Notes: generated by a model not told the origin, from the letters alone. A stretch of 64,000 nt of DNA from Ceratopteris richardii (GCA_020310875.1 CM035420.1:184313380-184377379); one strand, 5' to 3'. Counted from the first letter of the stretch, positions 40,997-53,153 are shown. Made by a program: numbers and translations.

Positions 40997-41452
40997 TGTC
41001 ACAACCCCTCTTTACCTATCCAGGTCTTTTCATTGCCTGGGATGTTTACCTTGTGGCAATGATTTGTGTGCAACTATAAGGGGTAGTAGTGCTCTTGGAA
41101 GCCACCTCCCCAGCCAAGCTCTCTTTGTCGTCCTGTTCTAATCGTTCTTATGAAAGTAATTCAAAATGCTTTCTTGGCAAACATCTTGGCATTTCATGTT
41201 CTTGTGTTCTTGTGGTCTTGTGCATGCCTTGGGTCCTCTTTTAGGCCTTGGGCATTTGGGGTGGTCCAAGACGTCTCAGAGGGAGGGGGGAGGGAGAGTC
41301 TATTATCTACCTCCTAAGATTCGCCAATTCCATAGATACTTTGGGAGGTGTGGCCATAGTTGTTATCGAGGATGTGTCTACATAAGGAGCTTCCAAATCA
41401 TTAAATTCCTTGATAAGTTTGTCGAGGGCATCCAAAAGAATAGTATAATCCT
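40997..41452 (+). repeat. 3' LTR of gypsy element K, end uncertain
   Basis: Starts TGTCACAACCCC after the purine tract, a common plant gypsy LTR start. It shares no copy elsewhere in the window, so the right end is set only by the beginning of J at about 41453. Confidence 0.6.
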
Positions 41453-42164
41453 TTAAGATGATTTTGATACTCTTTGATGCCACCGCTTGGAACCGTGAAG
41501 GGTACCCTTGTTTTGACTCAATACTTCTTCAAGACCTGCATAAGCCCTATTTGTACCTCTATACCAAGTACCTTGCTCATCAAATGTAACATCCTTTGAC
41601 ACAAGAAATTTCTTTGTAGATGCACTCCACAACCGGTATCCCATTTCATCCTTTTGTTCCAATTTATGCCTTAATTGAGAAGGAACAGAAGCATAGGCTA
41701 AACAACCAAATACTTTGCAATGATTTAATGTAGGTCTCTTACTGCACCAAGCTTCATATGGTGTCATACTCTGCAAAGCTTTACATGGTAGCCTATTAAC
41801 CAAGTATGTGGTTTTATTTATAGCCTCAACCCACAAAAAATTAGGGAAATTCTTCTCTTTCATCATTGACCTTGCAAACTCAACAAGAGTTCTATTTCTC
41901 CTTTCTGCTACACCATTTTATTGAGGAGAGTATCTGCAAGTAACTTCTCTCTTTATAACCTGCATTACACAAATAATCAATAAACTCATTTGCAAAATAC
42001 TCTCCCCCTCCATTTGACCTCAATCTCTTCAATTTTTGTCCTATAACTCTTTCTGCATATACAAGATAGTGTTTAAATGTTCTAAATACTTTTGACTTAT
42101 CTTTGATCACATAAATAGTGATCCACCTAATAGCATCATCAACATAAATGACATAATATCTCAA
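41453..42164 (-). pseudogene. Integrase of element J
   Basis: Two frames (41892-42164 and 41453-41866). The first has YVIYVDDAIRWITIYVIKDKSKVF and LRSNGGGEYF, where the second catalytic Asp is Asn. The other has MMKEKNFPNFLWVEAINKTTYLVNRLPCKAL, TPYEAWCSKRPTLNHCKVFGCLAYASVPSQLRHKL and SKDVTFDEQGTWY. Frame change and a stop separate them. It is inactive. Confidence 0.88.
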
Positions 42165-42197
42165 ATCATTTACACTAAAGTCCTTTGCCTTACCTAG

Positions 42198-42767
42198 TTA
42201 ACATGATTCACATTCATATGTCATGTGTTGACCTGCAACATTAGGTAATCCAAGTATTGAAACATTGTTAATAATCTCTTTAATACCTCTTTCATTGAAG
42301 TGTCCAAGCCTTTTGTGCCAAAGATCCAACTCAGATATCTTTTTCTCTCCATATGTGAACAAGGCATGTCCAACATTACCTTGCACCTTCAATGTAAAAA
42401 GTCTTCCTTCTTTGTTTCCTATAAAAATGTGTTTATACCCTTGACTAGGGTCTTCAACATAAACTTTATCATTAGTGAACCTCACCTCATATCCTTTTTC
42501 CACAATTTGTCCTACATTAATCGAATTCTTTGGAATTGTAGGAACATACAAAACTTTACTCAAAAGAGTACTTCCATCTTTGGCCTTTACTGATCTAATA
42601 GTCTTCACCTTGTGCTTTGTATTGTCACATGTTTGAACTTTATGATTAACCACTTTATTATCCAAATCAGTCATTAAAGCAATGTTACCACTGAGATGAT
42701 TGTTGCATCCTAAATCAATGTAAAACACTCTTTGATCTTCACTTGGAACTTCACATGTTGCATTCAT
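42198..42767 (-). pseudogene. Protease and HHCC region of element J
   Basis: A 189-residue frame. The active site reads FYIDLGCNNHLSGN, Leu replacing the Ser of DSG. VLYVPTIPKNSINVGQIVEKGYEVRF and LDLWHKRLGHFNERGI with GQHMTYECESC follow, close to B and D. Confidence 0.9.
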
Positions 42768-42769
42768 GA

Positions 42770-43725
42770 TTAGGGTTGATTCCTCCTTCTGATTTGATAC
42801 ATAATTGTAGTAGGTATTGTTGTAAGACTGACCTTGAAAGTTTCTTCCACTATTTCTTCCAAAGAAGCCTCTACTACCTCTACCTTTGAAACTTCCTCTT
42901 TGATTTCTTTCACTTTTTCTCTTTGATTATAACTCTGATTAAAGCTACTAACACTTTGATTGTTATGCCAACATTTATGAGAAAGATGATTAGTCTTATC
43001 ACATATCCAACACACTTTGACATTATCCTTGTTTCTACCTCTTCCTCTACTTTTGCCACTTCCTCTTCCTCTTAGGAAGTTTGCTTGGCTTGAAGTACCT
43101 TCATCTTCAACTGATTGTTGCTTTCCTTTGATAGCCTTATTCTTATCCTTAGAATACATTGCATGACCTGCACTCTTATCAACATCTCCTTTGATATCAT
43201 TCTCAAAGGTTAGCATATGACCTAGTAATTGATTCAAATCAGGAGTAAAATGATCCAATGAAAGTTCTATTGATAATATGAATGGCTTCCACTTCTCATC
43301 TCCTCTTAAACCTGTAAGAATTTGTCTAACCAATTTATCTTCTTCAATGTCTTCATCAATTGCACCTAAACAATCAGCAATGTCTTTCATCTTTGTCACA
43401 TAATCAGATATTGATTGTGAAGCCTTCTTCTTGAATGTGGTAAACTTGGCCCATAGTGATGCTTTCCTTGACTTGGTTGTATTCTGGAAATGCTCCTCGA
43501 AAGCACTCCATATATTATTTGCAATTTCAAGTCCTCTAATATGAGGAAGCAAGTAATCATTTATTGCCATGTAGATGATGCTCCTTGTTTGAGCATCATT
43601 CTTCATCAAAACTTTCAAGTCCGCAAATTCCTCCCTAGTAAGAACACTAGGATCTTTGAATTATGGCTTCTCTTCTTCTCCTGTAATGTGTCCCATCAGA
43701 TCTTTGCTCATAAGATGAGCTTCCA
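42770..43725 (-). pseudogene. Gag of element J, N-terminus lost
   Basis: A 282-residue frame (42770-43618) with MKNDAQTRSIIYMAINDYLLPHIRGLEIANNIW, LWAKFTTFKKKASQSISDYVTKM, LTGLRGDEKWKPFILSIELSLDHFTPDLNQLL and the zinc knuckle CWICDKTNHLSHKC. It is readable to about 43725, about 25 residues from the expected start, where it switches to F sequence. Confidence 0.9.
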
Positions 43726-44330
43726 TAGATTTTGCATGATTTATGAGCTTATACAACCCACAACATAAAATTTAGAAGAAATAATAACATCGCCATATGA
43801 GAGATTATGAATTGTACATCTTTCATCAACAACTTTGACAACGAAGCCAATCTTGGCTTATTTTGAAACTAAAAACATTTTTTTTCTTAATCCCTTATAC
43901 ATACAAAGCATCTAAATATGTGAAAGAACTACCATAAATAGTAGTCAAAATGATCTTACCAACTCCCATTACATGATAGGAGGAGTTGTTAGCACATGTG
44001 ATAGTATGCCTTGTAGGGGCAGACTCAAGTGAACTGAAGAAACTCCGCTGCAAGGTAATATGTTTGGTTGCCCCACTATCAAAGTACCAAACATTTGAGT
44101 CTACTGCAAACATAGATTGCTAATGAGAAGATGGGTCATATCTGCATACAATAGTAAATACCTATTTTGAACAAGATTAGTAGAATTTGTTTTAGGTATA
44201 GAGGCTTTTGCAACAACCATTCTAACCTCTTTCTTCTTTGCCTCTTTTGTAGCCAATTTTGGACAACTCTTTATGACATGATCATTTCCCTTACAAGTAT
44301 ATGCAAAACTATTTTTGCTTTTCTATTTTC
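43726..44330 (-). pseudogene. Protease region of element F
   Basis: A 72-residue open stretch (43895-44113) has the intact active site VWYFDSGATKHIT followed by SFFSSLESAPTRHTITCANNSSYHVMGVGKIILTT. A degraded zinc knuckle lies at about 44270-44330. Frameshifts on both sides. Confidence 0.85.
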
Positions 44331-45152
44331 TTCTCATCTTTGTGCTCCTTCTTTGACTGTGTAGCATTATTAGATTTTTGCTTACTAGTAGATGAGCTCC
44401 ATTTACCTTTGCTCTTCTAATTATCTAGGAAAGTTTTTATGTGCAACATGCATAATGGATCTATTATGCCTAGATTGCCCTTTGTGCAATAAAACAGAGA
44501 CTAACTCCTCAAATGTTAAGGCATTTGGATTGCCTTCCATCATTAATCTAAGAGTAGAAGAAAAACTCTGATATGATCTAGAAGACCATTAAGAACAATC
44601 CATACAAGTGAACTATCTGGCAAGACTTCATCAATAAAAATCAACTGCTCCTTCAAATATTTGATCTTTGTCAAAAAACTATCCATAGAATATTCTTCAT
44701 TCATATGCTCACTCTCCAACTATTTTTTGGAGGTAAGCAACATGAGCCTCCTTTCTTGCTTGGTGTAAAGCGGTAAGTTTATCCCAAGCATTGTTTGATG
44801 TTTTGTAGGAGCAAAATGTGAGGATAATGGCATATTTGATTGAAAAATCTATAAATGCATGTGCCTGAAAATCTCTTCCATCCCAACAATGTTGCTCTAC
44901 AGTAAGTGGAATAAGAACCAAAGCATGATCAAGAATTTGAAGATCATCATCTTCAATGTCATCTGCATCACCTTCAATAACTATATTTGTAGGTGTAGTA
45001 AGATGTTTTTCAACACCATGCACAATATTCCATAGCCCTTTTGCTACCAATACATGATGCATCATATACGCCCACCATTGGTAATTAGTATCATCCAAAC
45101 GATCCTCAACAACCAACGTAGAGAACACATCATTGCTCTCAGCCATGGCCAC
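44331..45152 (-). pseudogene. Gag of element F
   Basis: A 147-residue N-terminal frame (44709-45152) with MAESNDVFSTLVVEDRLDDTNYQWWAYMMHHVLVAKGLWNIV and WDGRDFQAHAFIDFSIKYA. The rest of gag continues toward 44331 in other frames with stops. Start taken at the MAESND Met, as in E. Confidence 0.87.
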
Positions 45153-45432
45153 TAATTAAATATCCTAATGTAGAAATTTGATTGTATCTCAAAAAGTTGA
45201 ACATAACCACTCTATAGCAGACTTGTCATAGCCTTTGAGGTGCTTGTATTGGCAAACTATAACCTATATTTATGTTTTGTAGAAAAGGACAAAATTTCGT
45301 ACACAAGTGCTATGATAGTGCATTTGGAGGCTGAAATGAGCTCATATCAAAAGTTTGATTCACCAAGTTTTGTGCAATTATGAGACTGTGACTAGAGGGA
45401 TGTTGACAACACCCTAGACGAAGTGGCAACAT

Positions 45433-45600
45433 GTTGTGATACCAATTGTTGGAGTTTGAAGTCTATGGAAGCACACAAACAACACAAGGAAGAAGAAGAA
45501 GCTTTGAGGTCAACACAAGACTAAATGAATTACTAAGTGAATGTGAAAAGTTAAGTAACCCATTAGGGTTACATGTGTATATACAGGCTGGCTGAAATCC
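45433..45600 (-). repeat. Primer site and truncated 5' LTR of element F
   Basis: Minus strand TGGTATCACAAC (45433-45444) is a degraded initiator tRNA site. The LTR starts at 45447 (TGTTGGAG) and follows the E LTR for about 154 of 231 bp before homology ends near 45600. Confidence 0.82.
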
Positions 45601-45806
45601 TCACAACAAGATAACACACCTTGATCATTTTGTTTGTAAATACTTCCTGCTAGCAATTTGTATCTTTGGGATTGTATGATCTCTTCTTCCATCATCTTGA
45701 TGTGCTTATTCATGGGTCCAAAAGTTAGCACCAGGATAAGAGTCTTCGCCCAACTAGGAACTACTTCTAGGTTGAATAGGTAGTCACCCAAAAGTTCATC
45801 AGACAC
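45601..45806 (-). pseudogene. Gypsy integrase N-terminal spacer (element G)
   Basis: Readable as ...EIIQSQRYKLLAGSIYKQNDQGVLSCC, matching the gypsy pattern YKLxxGxLYKxxxxGVLRRC that precedes the integrase HHCC finger. After this the frame runs into the F LTR, so the integrase itself is missing. Confidence 0.75.
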
Positions 45807-46050
45807 TCCTTGCTATGATTCTCCTAAAGTGAGTCACGAAAGGTGATCCACCCTAAGATGGGTCTTACATTTCCTCAAAACTACTTCAAAATCATATTCC
45901 ATTAGTAAGAGAAACCATCTTACTAAATATCCCATATTGCAAGGTTTTTTTTACCAAATATAATAGTTCTTGATGATCCATGAAAAGCGTGAACTTGTTG
46001 GACAAAAGATAGTGTCTAAATTTTTTAACCACATACACCATTCCTAATCC

Positions 46051-46311
46051 TTATTGTTTAGTTGTCTTATTATTTCTTTTTGCCACATTCAATTGTATAG
46101 TAGCATAAGCTATGGGTAAATCTAAGTTAGCTTCTCCAATTGGTTGTGCAAGCTTACATCCAATCGCAAAATTTGATGCATCGACATGAATATGGAATGG
46201 CTTATTCCACTCAACCATTATCAATATCGGTGCAAAACACAAACATTCTTTTAGCTTCATGATTGATTTTTTGCATTTGTCATTCCACTCAAAATTTTTA
46301 AGAGTTTGCAA
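46051..46311 (-). pseudogene. Gypsy RNase H (element G)
   Basis: 86 residues with FEWNDKCKKSIMKLKECLCFAPIL, then NKPFHIHVDASNFAIGCKLAQ, the gypsy RNase H start (DASNFAIG with the catalytic Asp). Truncated by stops after YATIQLNVAKRN. Confidence 0.85.
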
Positions 46312-46870
46312 AGGGGTTTAGTTACGATCTCATACACAAAGGCTAGTACTTCCTTTACCACTCAAGGGCATGATAATTCTGCTATGGCTCTCAGCTTATC
46401 CTCATCCATTGATGTTTAATTCTTCAAGACTGTGTGGGCTAGGATTTTTCCTTTTCATGCCACAAAATGCAAAGATACCCCACTCAATGGTGAAAGATGT
46501 CTTATGTTAGTCTTCTAGGGCTATGGCCACTTGTTTGTAGCCTAAAACTCCATCAAGGAAGCTGTAAACCTCCTTGTCCACTACACATTCTAATAAATGT
46601 TGAGTGATAGGAAGTGGATAACCATCTCTTATGGTGGGAACATTAACTTTATTCAAGTTAATACGCACACATAATTTACCATTGTTTCCTTTGTCTTAGC
46701 AACATAAGCATCATTATAGGTGTAAAGATTTTGCTTTGTAGGTATAGCCTCTATGGTCACAAGGATACTATGTGAATAGATTCCTAGTTCCATTCCTTTC
46801 AAAACTTTGTTTGCCCATGAAAAAACATCCCTATATTCTTGTAGGAGATTCACCATTTCCTCTTATTCTT
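46312..46870 (-). pseudogene. Gypsy reverse transcriptase (element G), degraded
   Basis: The start is visible at 46653-46856: LLQEYRDVFSWANKVLKGMELGIYSH, the typical gypsy pre-RT motif, then TKQNLYTYNDAYVAKTKETM. The catalytic region toward 46312 is broken by stops and not clearly readable. Confidence 0.7.
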
Positions 46871-47369
46871 CTTAGCTCGTCTATTCTTATGTATGTGCAT
46901 CTCTCTTCATGATATTCAATTGCTACTATAATTTTTTTTGTTTTTTCCTTATTATCGTAAACTTCTCTTAGGACTTATCACTAAGATATTCCTATATCCA
47001 CCATCATACTTCTTAAAATTACTTGGCCATTCGAATAGGGATTCTTCTTGTGCTTTTGATGATGATTTACATTTCTTTTCTTCTTATTTTCTTTTTTCTT
47101 AATTTTTGGAGTTACGATGTTTACACTTAGGGGGATGGGTTCTTCTCAAATCTTCACTCCAAAAGATTCCAAGTATTTCTCCTCTAAGTCAAAGAAGCTA
47201 TTCATTATAATGGATTCTAAGTCATAATTCTCTTCTTCACACACAATTATACTAGAGTTAAATTCTTCCAATATTGGATTGCACAAACAATGATATATCA
47301 CATACCTCCTCATCATAATGAGGTGTCCATTGTTCTTTATTGAATGCTATGTCCATGGTTGCTAATATC
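46871..47369 (-). other. Decayed pol linker of element G, left of H
   Basis: Between RT and the H insertion. Just left of H the minus strand reads LATMDIAFNKEQWTPHYDEEV, continuing the frame that ends at 51664 on the other side of H. The remainder is AT-rich with many stops; no protease motif is recognised. Confidence 0.55.
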
Positions 47370-48434
47370 TGAGAGAAGTTGGAGAAGCTTGGAGAAGGTG
47401 TGAACTTGATTTGCAAAGTGATGAAGGTGGTCTAGCAAACCAACATAGGACCTGCCCTAGCTCATTGGATATGTCAAATAGACTTTGTGGGCATGTAATT
47501 AGTGCAATAAAACCCAATGGATAGCTTGGAGAATCAACAAGAACAATTTGATGCAAAACAAATGACTTGCACCTTCATTAGGTCATGAAAAACTTTTTAT
47601 CCTTGGATGGAAGCCATGACTTCAAACATTACGAGCAGCCATCATAGTAGCAATTGAAAAGGAGAATGTTACACATAGGGTTGGATTATTATAATGCATA
47701 AAAGCCCTAACTTTTATCAACCAATGAAAGAGAATTAAACTTAACACTGATTGGGTGTACCCTTGACTTTTTAGGGCTGTACAAAAATTGACCCCGAGAA
47801 CTTCAATTGGAGATTTCTCTGAATCTACTAAGCCAAATGACTTGAAAATTTATACACATAAACTAAAGAGTATTACCTTTCTAATTTGGAGCTCTCTAGA
47901 GAGAGAACTAGGATCTTCAAGATAACTGAGTCTAAGGAAGAAGGAGAAGACAATAGTGAAGAAGAACCAAGATGATCACCAATGTATATGTATTGCTTCA
48001 AATATGATCATCAACTCTAATTGTACAATGTTGTGAGTCATTACATAGACTCTTGGGCAACATTCCACGACTCAAATTAATTTGAATTTGAATTCAAATA
48101 TCATGGTGTAATTTTTTGAAAGTGTCTTGAATCTTTTCCTACAATCTAGGAAAAGTGAAAGTTGGAGTAATGACAACTTCTTGATTGATTGATTGATTGA
48201 GAATTAACCTCGACCACTTCCAACTCATGGATTTTGTACCTTTTGCACTTCCTAATTACAAAGGTAATTATCTTAAAACTTACACAATAAATGATCATAA
48301 GTTATCATATAAATAATACAAAGGAAGAATGTGCATATAAATGCTACTCTCAAGGTACATGAATAACACTATCCATATAATAGTTGAAGTAGGACATTTT
48401 TCTTCAAGCATAGTGAAATCTTGGTGTTCCAACA
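47370..48434 (-). repeat. 3' LTR of element H
   Basis: 1,065 bp from TGAGAGAAGTTGG to GTTCCAACA, then CTCCCCCTT (purine tract on the minus strand). Contains a short (TTGA)n-type tract at about 48181-48200. Confidence 0.88.
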
Positions 48435-48955
48435 ACTCCCCCTTAAGCTAAAGTATGCTTGAGTCTTCATTCTTTGATAGATTGAATATGTGCCATAGAC
48501 ATGAATCTACATGGCTTTATCCCATCATGTGCCTTTGTCATCATGTCTGCTATTTGATTTTCAGTAGGAACAAATGAAATGCCAATTTATTTTTCCATAA
48601 GCTTCTCTCTTAGAAAGTATTAATGGAACTCTATGTGCTTTGTCCTTGCATGGAAAATTGGATTTGTAGCTAGAAGCATGGAACTTACATTATCTCCAAA
48701 TATGTGAGGTTTGGAACTTATAAGTCATAAATTTGAGTACAACTCTTAAATGAGCGATATTGGTTCTTGAGTTGCAATAGTTAGACCTCTATAATTTTCT
48801 TCAGTTGAAGATAAGGAAATTGTTGGTTGCTTCTTGGAACTCCAAGAAACCAATTTTGACCCTACAAAGGCTAAGCATTCGGATGTGCTCCTTCTATCAT
48901 CCTTTGCTCTTGCCCAATTTGCATTTGAATATATTTTGATATCTAAATCTAAAGA

Positions 48956-49300
48956 TTAAGGATAGAAGATACCTTCATTAAGTGTTTCTTTGAGGTAATT
49001 GAGTAGTCTCTTTGTAGCATCCATGTGTGGCCTTCTAGGTGAGTGCATGAATTGACTAAGCATTCCCACACTATAGGATATGTCTATTCTTGTGTGAGTA
49101 GCATATATCAAGATACCAACTCGACTTTGATACTCTTTAGGATAGTCAATTTGCTCACCTTCATACACACTTAGCTTGTGATTCATTTCAAAGAGTGTAC
49201 CTACAAGCTTGGCATTCTCCATTCTAAACTTGAGAAGTAGGTCTAAAATGTATCTTCTCTGAGCTAGATACATTCCTTTATCTATATAAGTCACTTGCAT
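48956..49300 (-). pseudogene. Reverse transcriptase end (element H)
   Basis: 114 residues: MQVTYIDKGMYLAQRRYILDLLLKF, MNHKLSVYEGEQIDYPKEYQSRVGILIYATHTRIDISYSVGMLSQFMH and ATKRLLNYLKETLNEGIFY. RNase H remnants continue toward 48450 with stops (about 48680-48960). The catalytic RT core is missing. Confidence 0.88.
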
Positions 49301-49399
49301 ACCTAGGAAATATGTGATCTCACCTAATGTGGCAACTTGGCTGATCCAACCAATGTCTTGTTTCTTCTCTAGGCATTTTGATTCAATTGAGAGAGTACC

Positions 49400-49860
49400 T
49401 GATAGTCATTACCCTCTTAATTCCTTTATCCTACAAGAATTCATCAAAATCCTTTTAAAAATATTCTCACCCGCCATCAAATCTGAGTTTCTTGAGTGAT
49501 ATACCTGTATGGTTCTCCACATGTGCTAGATACTTTTTGAAGCAATCAAACACTTCATTCTTACTCTTGATAAAGAAAAGATTAGTCCATCTACTATGGT
49601 CATCAATAAATAAGACAATACCTTGATCCTACCAAAGAAGGTTCTTGGCTTGGTCCCCATACATCTGTATGTACTAAGTCCAATAAGTTGTTGTGTATGT
49701 AGCCTTTATGGTCGAATGGTTGTCTTTGTGCCTTCCCAGTCTGACATGCATCACATCTATTGATCAAGAGTTGCTTTGACACATTTGGAACCCCCAGAAC
49801 ACTTTGATCCCTACATATATCCTTCAAGATTCTTTCATTCACATGAGCAAGTGTCTTTTG
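49400..49860 (-). pseudogene. HHCC domain and integrase start (element H)
   Basis: 80 residues (49603-49842) with NERILKDICRDQSVLGVPN, RCDACQTGKAQRQPF and LLDLVHTDVWGPS, the first catalytic Asp. A part of the core with a FDGG-like segment follows near 49480. It then joins RT sequence at about 49310-49400, so the end of integrase and start of RT are deleted. Confidence 0.82.
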
Positions 49861-50101
49861 TCACAGTTCAATCTCACTCAAGGTTTGGGACCCAAAATTG
49901 AATAGAGCTATGTTCTAGGTTTCTCCTGCTTCAAAAGTACAGAGCCTACCATTCTTCTCACCTCTGGTTTCTATTGTTGGCATCTTGATTGAAGAATTCT
50001 CCAAGAAAGATGTTGAAGTCTGGAGTTTGTACATCCATGATGAGTTCATATGCTGTGGTGAAAGATTTTCATTTCTTGTCACTTCTAATTCCATTTAGAA
50101 T

Positions 50102-50506
50102 CTACCTCATGATGGCCTCTTCTTCAATCAACTCTCGAATGGATGCCAATTGATCTACAACATCCTTGAACTTGGTAACAGAATTCATGATTGTTTGTTT
50201 TGGAGTCTTCTTCATTTGGTTGAACTCATTCCATAGATGATTCTTTCTTGCTTTGATACCAGTAGAAAAGAAAGTCTCTCGGGCATCTGAAGTCTCTTGA
50301 GATGTCTTGCATCCTCTAATACGTGGTAATAGAAAATCAGAGATAGATTTTATTATGTATGATCTTACTTGAGCATGCCTTGGATAGCAAAGTGTGACTT
50401 TATCTATTTCCTCTTGAGTAAGTCCTTGTTTGGATCTTGCAATAGGCATAGCTTCATCACTTGCTACAACTCCATAAAGATTTCTACCTTGCAAATATGC
50501 TTCCAT
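50102..50506 (-). pseudogene. Gag of element H
   Basis: 134 residues with MEAYLQGRNLYGVVASDEAMP, RHAQVRSYIIKSISDFLLPRIRGCKTSQE and NHLWNEFNQMKKTPKQTIMNSVTKFKDVVDQLASI, the copia UBN2-type gag. The N-terminal few residues and the zinc knuckle are not intact. Confidence 0.87.
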
Positions 50507-50597
50507 TTTGATTTACCAAGCAACATAGTTGTTTCTATCAAGATTCTCAATCATTGAGTGAAATCCATCATCCATCTTGATCTGGCTATGATATCAT

Positions 50598-51663
50598 TCA
50601 GGGAAGTTGGAGAAGCTTGGAGACAGTGTGAACTTGAGTTGCAAAGTGATGAAGGTGGTCCAACAAACTAGCACAAGACTTGATCTAGCTCTTTGGATAT
50701 GTCAAATAGAATTTTTGGGCATCTAATTAGTGAAATTAAACTCAATGGGTACCTTGGAACATCAAAAAGAACAAGTTGATGCAAAAGAGATGACTTGCAC
50801 CTTCACTAGCTCACAAAAAACTTTCTATTCTTGGATGGAAGCTATGACTTCAAACACTCAGAGCAACCAACATAGTAGCAATTGGAAAAATGCAATATGA
50901 AAGAATGTTAAACATAGATTTGCCTTTCTATAATGCATAAAAGCCCTAATTTTTGTCAGCCAATGAAAGAGAATTAAACTTAACATTGATTGGGTGTGCC
51001 CTCAACTTTTCAGGGCTGTGAAAAAATTGACCGTGAGATCTTCAATGGAAGATTTCTTTGAATCCACTAAACCAAATGACTTGAAAACTAGAGAGCATTA
51101 AATTTTTTATGAGTGCTCATTCACTTAATTTGGATCTTTTTAGAGAAAGAAACAAGATGTGCAAGATTATTGAGTTTGAGGAAGAAGGAGCAGAGAGTGA
51201 AGAACCAAGATGATCACCAATGTATATGTATTGCTTCAAATATCATCAAATCTAATTTTACAATGTTGCGAGTCATTATGTAGACTCTTGGGTAGCATTC
51301 CATGACTCAAATTAATTTGAAATTGATTTCAAATCTTGTGGTGTAGCTTGTTGAATGTGTTTTGAATCTTTTCATATAATCTAGGAAAAGTGAAAGTTGG
51401 AGTAATGCCAACTTTTTGATTGATTGATTGAGAATTAATCTCAACCACTTCCAACTCATGGATTTTATACCTTTCAATCTTCCTAATTAAAAATGTAAAT
51501 ATCTTGAACCTTACACAATAAATGATCATAAGTGATCATATAATAATACAAAGGAAGAATGTGCAATAAGTGCTACTCTCAAGGTACATGCCTAAAATTA
51601 TCCATATGATAGTTGAAGTAGGAAATATTTCTTCAAGCATACTAAAAGCTTGGTGTTCCAAAC
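50598..51663 (-). repeat. 5' LTR of element H
   Basis: About 1,066 bp, direct repeat of 47370-48434 with roughly ten per cent differences by eye. The last bases read TTCCAAAC before ATATC, a small change from the expected CA end. Confidence 0.86.
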
Positions 51664-52440
51664 ATATCTTTGCCCAACCGTGTGGCTCAAAATTGTCCTC
51701 TAGCAATACCATAGGCATATAGGTTGGGTCTCTTATGGATCTAGCATCTTGTGGGTTTCTCTTCTCTCTTGCTTTTAAGAATTTCTCATCTTCTTCTACC
51801 TTTGCATATCTACAAGTGAGTATCTTTGTCATGATGGATTAGAAGACATCACTGAGTGTATTGACTCATGTCCCCAATCTTTTCTAAAGGTATCTTTGGC
51901 ACTTTTCTCTTGGAGCCTACCTTTGAATATGTGGAATTGAGTTTTAGAACTTGATTCACCACATGCTTCCACAATTCTCGTTTAACCTTTAGAAGTTTGT
52001 CTAAAGTGAGATGACACCGCACTTTAGTGTTCTTGATTGCTTCAGTGTTTCTAGGGATGATTCAATCCTCATTTTTTAATATCACCCTTGGAGCTCTAAA
52101 TTGAAGAGTTTCACATTTCTATGGGTCTATGAAGTGTGGTAACGATTGGAGAGAATTATATTCAGAATTTATTCTTTCCTTTGGTTGGGGATTCTACTTG
52201 ATCTCCATAAAGAGAGGGTATGTCTTGGGGAAATTGTTATCGAAGTTCATCTATCTACTAGATAGGATCATTCTCCCAGTCTTTGGTCCATTTCTTTTCT
52301 TGTATTTCCTGAAAGAACTCTTGAGAGTACTTGGAAATGGAGGGAGCTATTCCACACTCTATCGACTTCAAAATGTAAACTTCTCTTGGAACAAAGTTCT
52401 CTCTCTCACTTGTAATGGAATGAGCCTTTTGTGGTGCTAA
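51664..52440 (-). pseudogene. Gypsy pol region before RT (element G), right of H
   Basis: The minus-strand frame 51664-51832 reads ILTCRYAKVEEDEKFLKAREKRNPQDARSIRDPTYMPMVLLEDNFEPHGWAKI, which continues left of H as LATMDIAF. Further right the strand is AT-rich and broken; no protease motif is recognisable. Confidence 0.55.
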
Positions 52441-52732
52441 GCACTCATGCTTCATCACCAATTGCTCGAATCATTCTAATAGTCCTTCAAAATGAAGCTT
52501 CATCTTTATCGAGTTTGAGTGACTAAGGGGTTGAATCCTCTTGAGCATAGTTTATGGTAGTTCAACCATTTTCATGCATAGTTTAGTCCTTTCAATCTCT
52601 AAATCTGCTCTTGGGTAGCTCTTATCTAGTTCAAGTGTGCTTGGACCTTCTTGAAGTGGAGCGTGGTAGGCCTTGGACATCATTTCCAAGACTTTTGGAG
52701 TAGGATATGCTAAGACTGATCCTGATCAAGGT

Positions 52733-53153
52733 TTAAAGAAAATAGATGGTGGAGATGATAGGTATATTTATGTGTGATGGGGTCTGGGATGAAAGCTTTA
52801 TAATTATTAATTTCATTTGTTTTAGGCTATCTTCTAGGTCTATGAGCTTCCTTACCTGTTGCCTCCATCCTCTCTCAAATCTCTTTCCATGTTCTAGTAT
52901 TCTTTTTACTATGCATATCTGACTCAGTAGCCTCATGTTCGTTTTCTTGTTCCACAACCTTAGTATGTTGTAAGGCTTGTGCTCTAGTAGCTTCCTCTAT
53001 AGGAGCTATTTTGAAAGCACCTCCATGCGAGTCTACAACTATGCAAACTACATTGATCGGAGTGATTTTTGTGGCATTAGCCAGGTTTTTAGAGCACTCT
53101 CTAATGAGATGCTCCTTACCACATTCTCGACAATAACCTTGAATCATGATCAA
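52733..53153 (-). pseudogene. Zinc-knuckle region 2 of gypsy G
   Basis: A 92-residue frame (52875-53153) with a knuckle CRECGKEHLIREC (CX2CX3HX4C) followed by VVCIVVDS; the frame changes at about 52900. The spacing with three residues before His is one less than in the copia knuckles. Confidence 0.65.

Larger units (their letters stand above)
41453..43725 (-). mobile_element. Element J: B-family Ty1/copia fragment
   Basis: Minus-strand gag, zinc knuckle, protease and most of integrase of the B family, without RT, RNase H or LTR. It is bounded left by gypsy K near 41453 and right by F at about 43726. Both ends are inside genes, so it is a fragment joined by deletion or recombination. Confidence 0.88.
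43726..45600 (-). mobile_element. Element F: A-family Ty1/copia 5' fragment
   Basis: Minus-strand LTR part (45447-45600), primer site, gag and protease of the A/E family. It is truncated on the left in the HHCC region, fused to J, and truncated on the right within the LTR, where gypsy G begins. Confidence 0.88.
47370..51663 (-). mobile_element. Element H: Ty1/copia nested in G, internally deleted
   Basis: LTRs 47370-48434 and about 50598-51663, direct repeats of about 1,065 bp, with ATATC on both outer sides (47365-47369 and 51664-51668). The polypurine tract adjoins the left LTR; the primer site near 50585 is degraded (TGATATCATAGCC on the minus strand). The interior is only about 2.2 kb and holds gag, HHCC/integrase start and the RT end. 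It is a distinct copia family from A and B. Confidence 0.9.
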
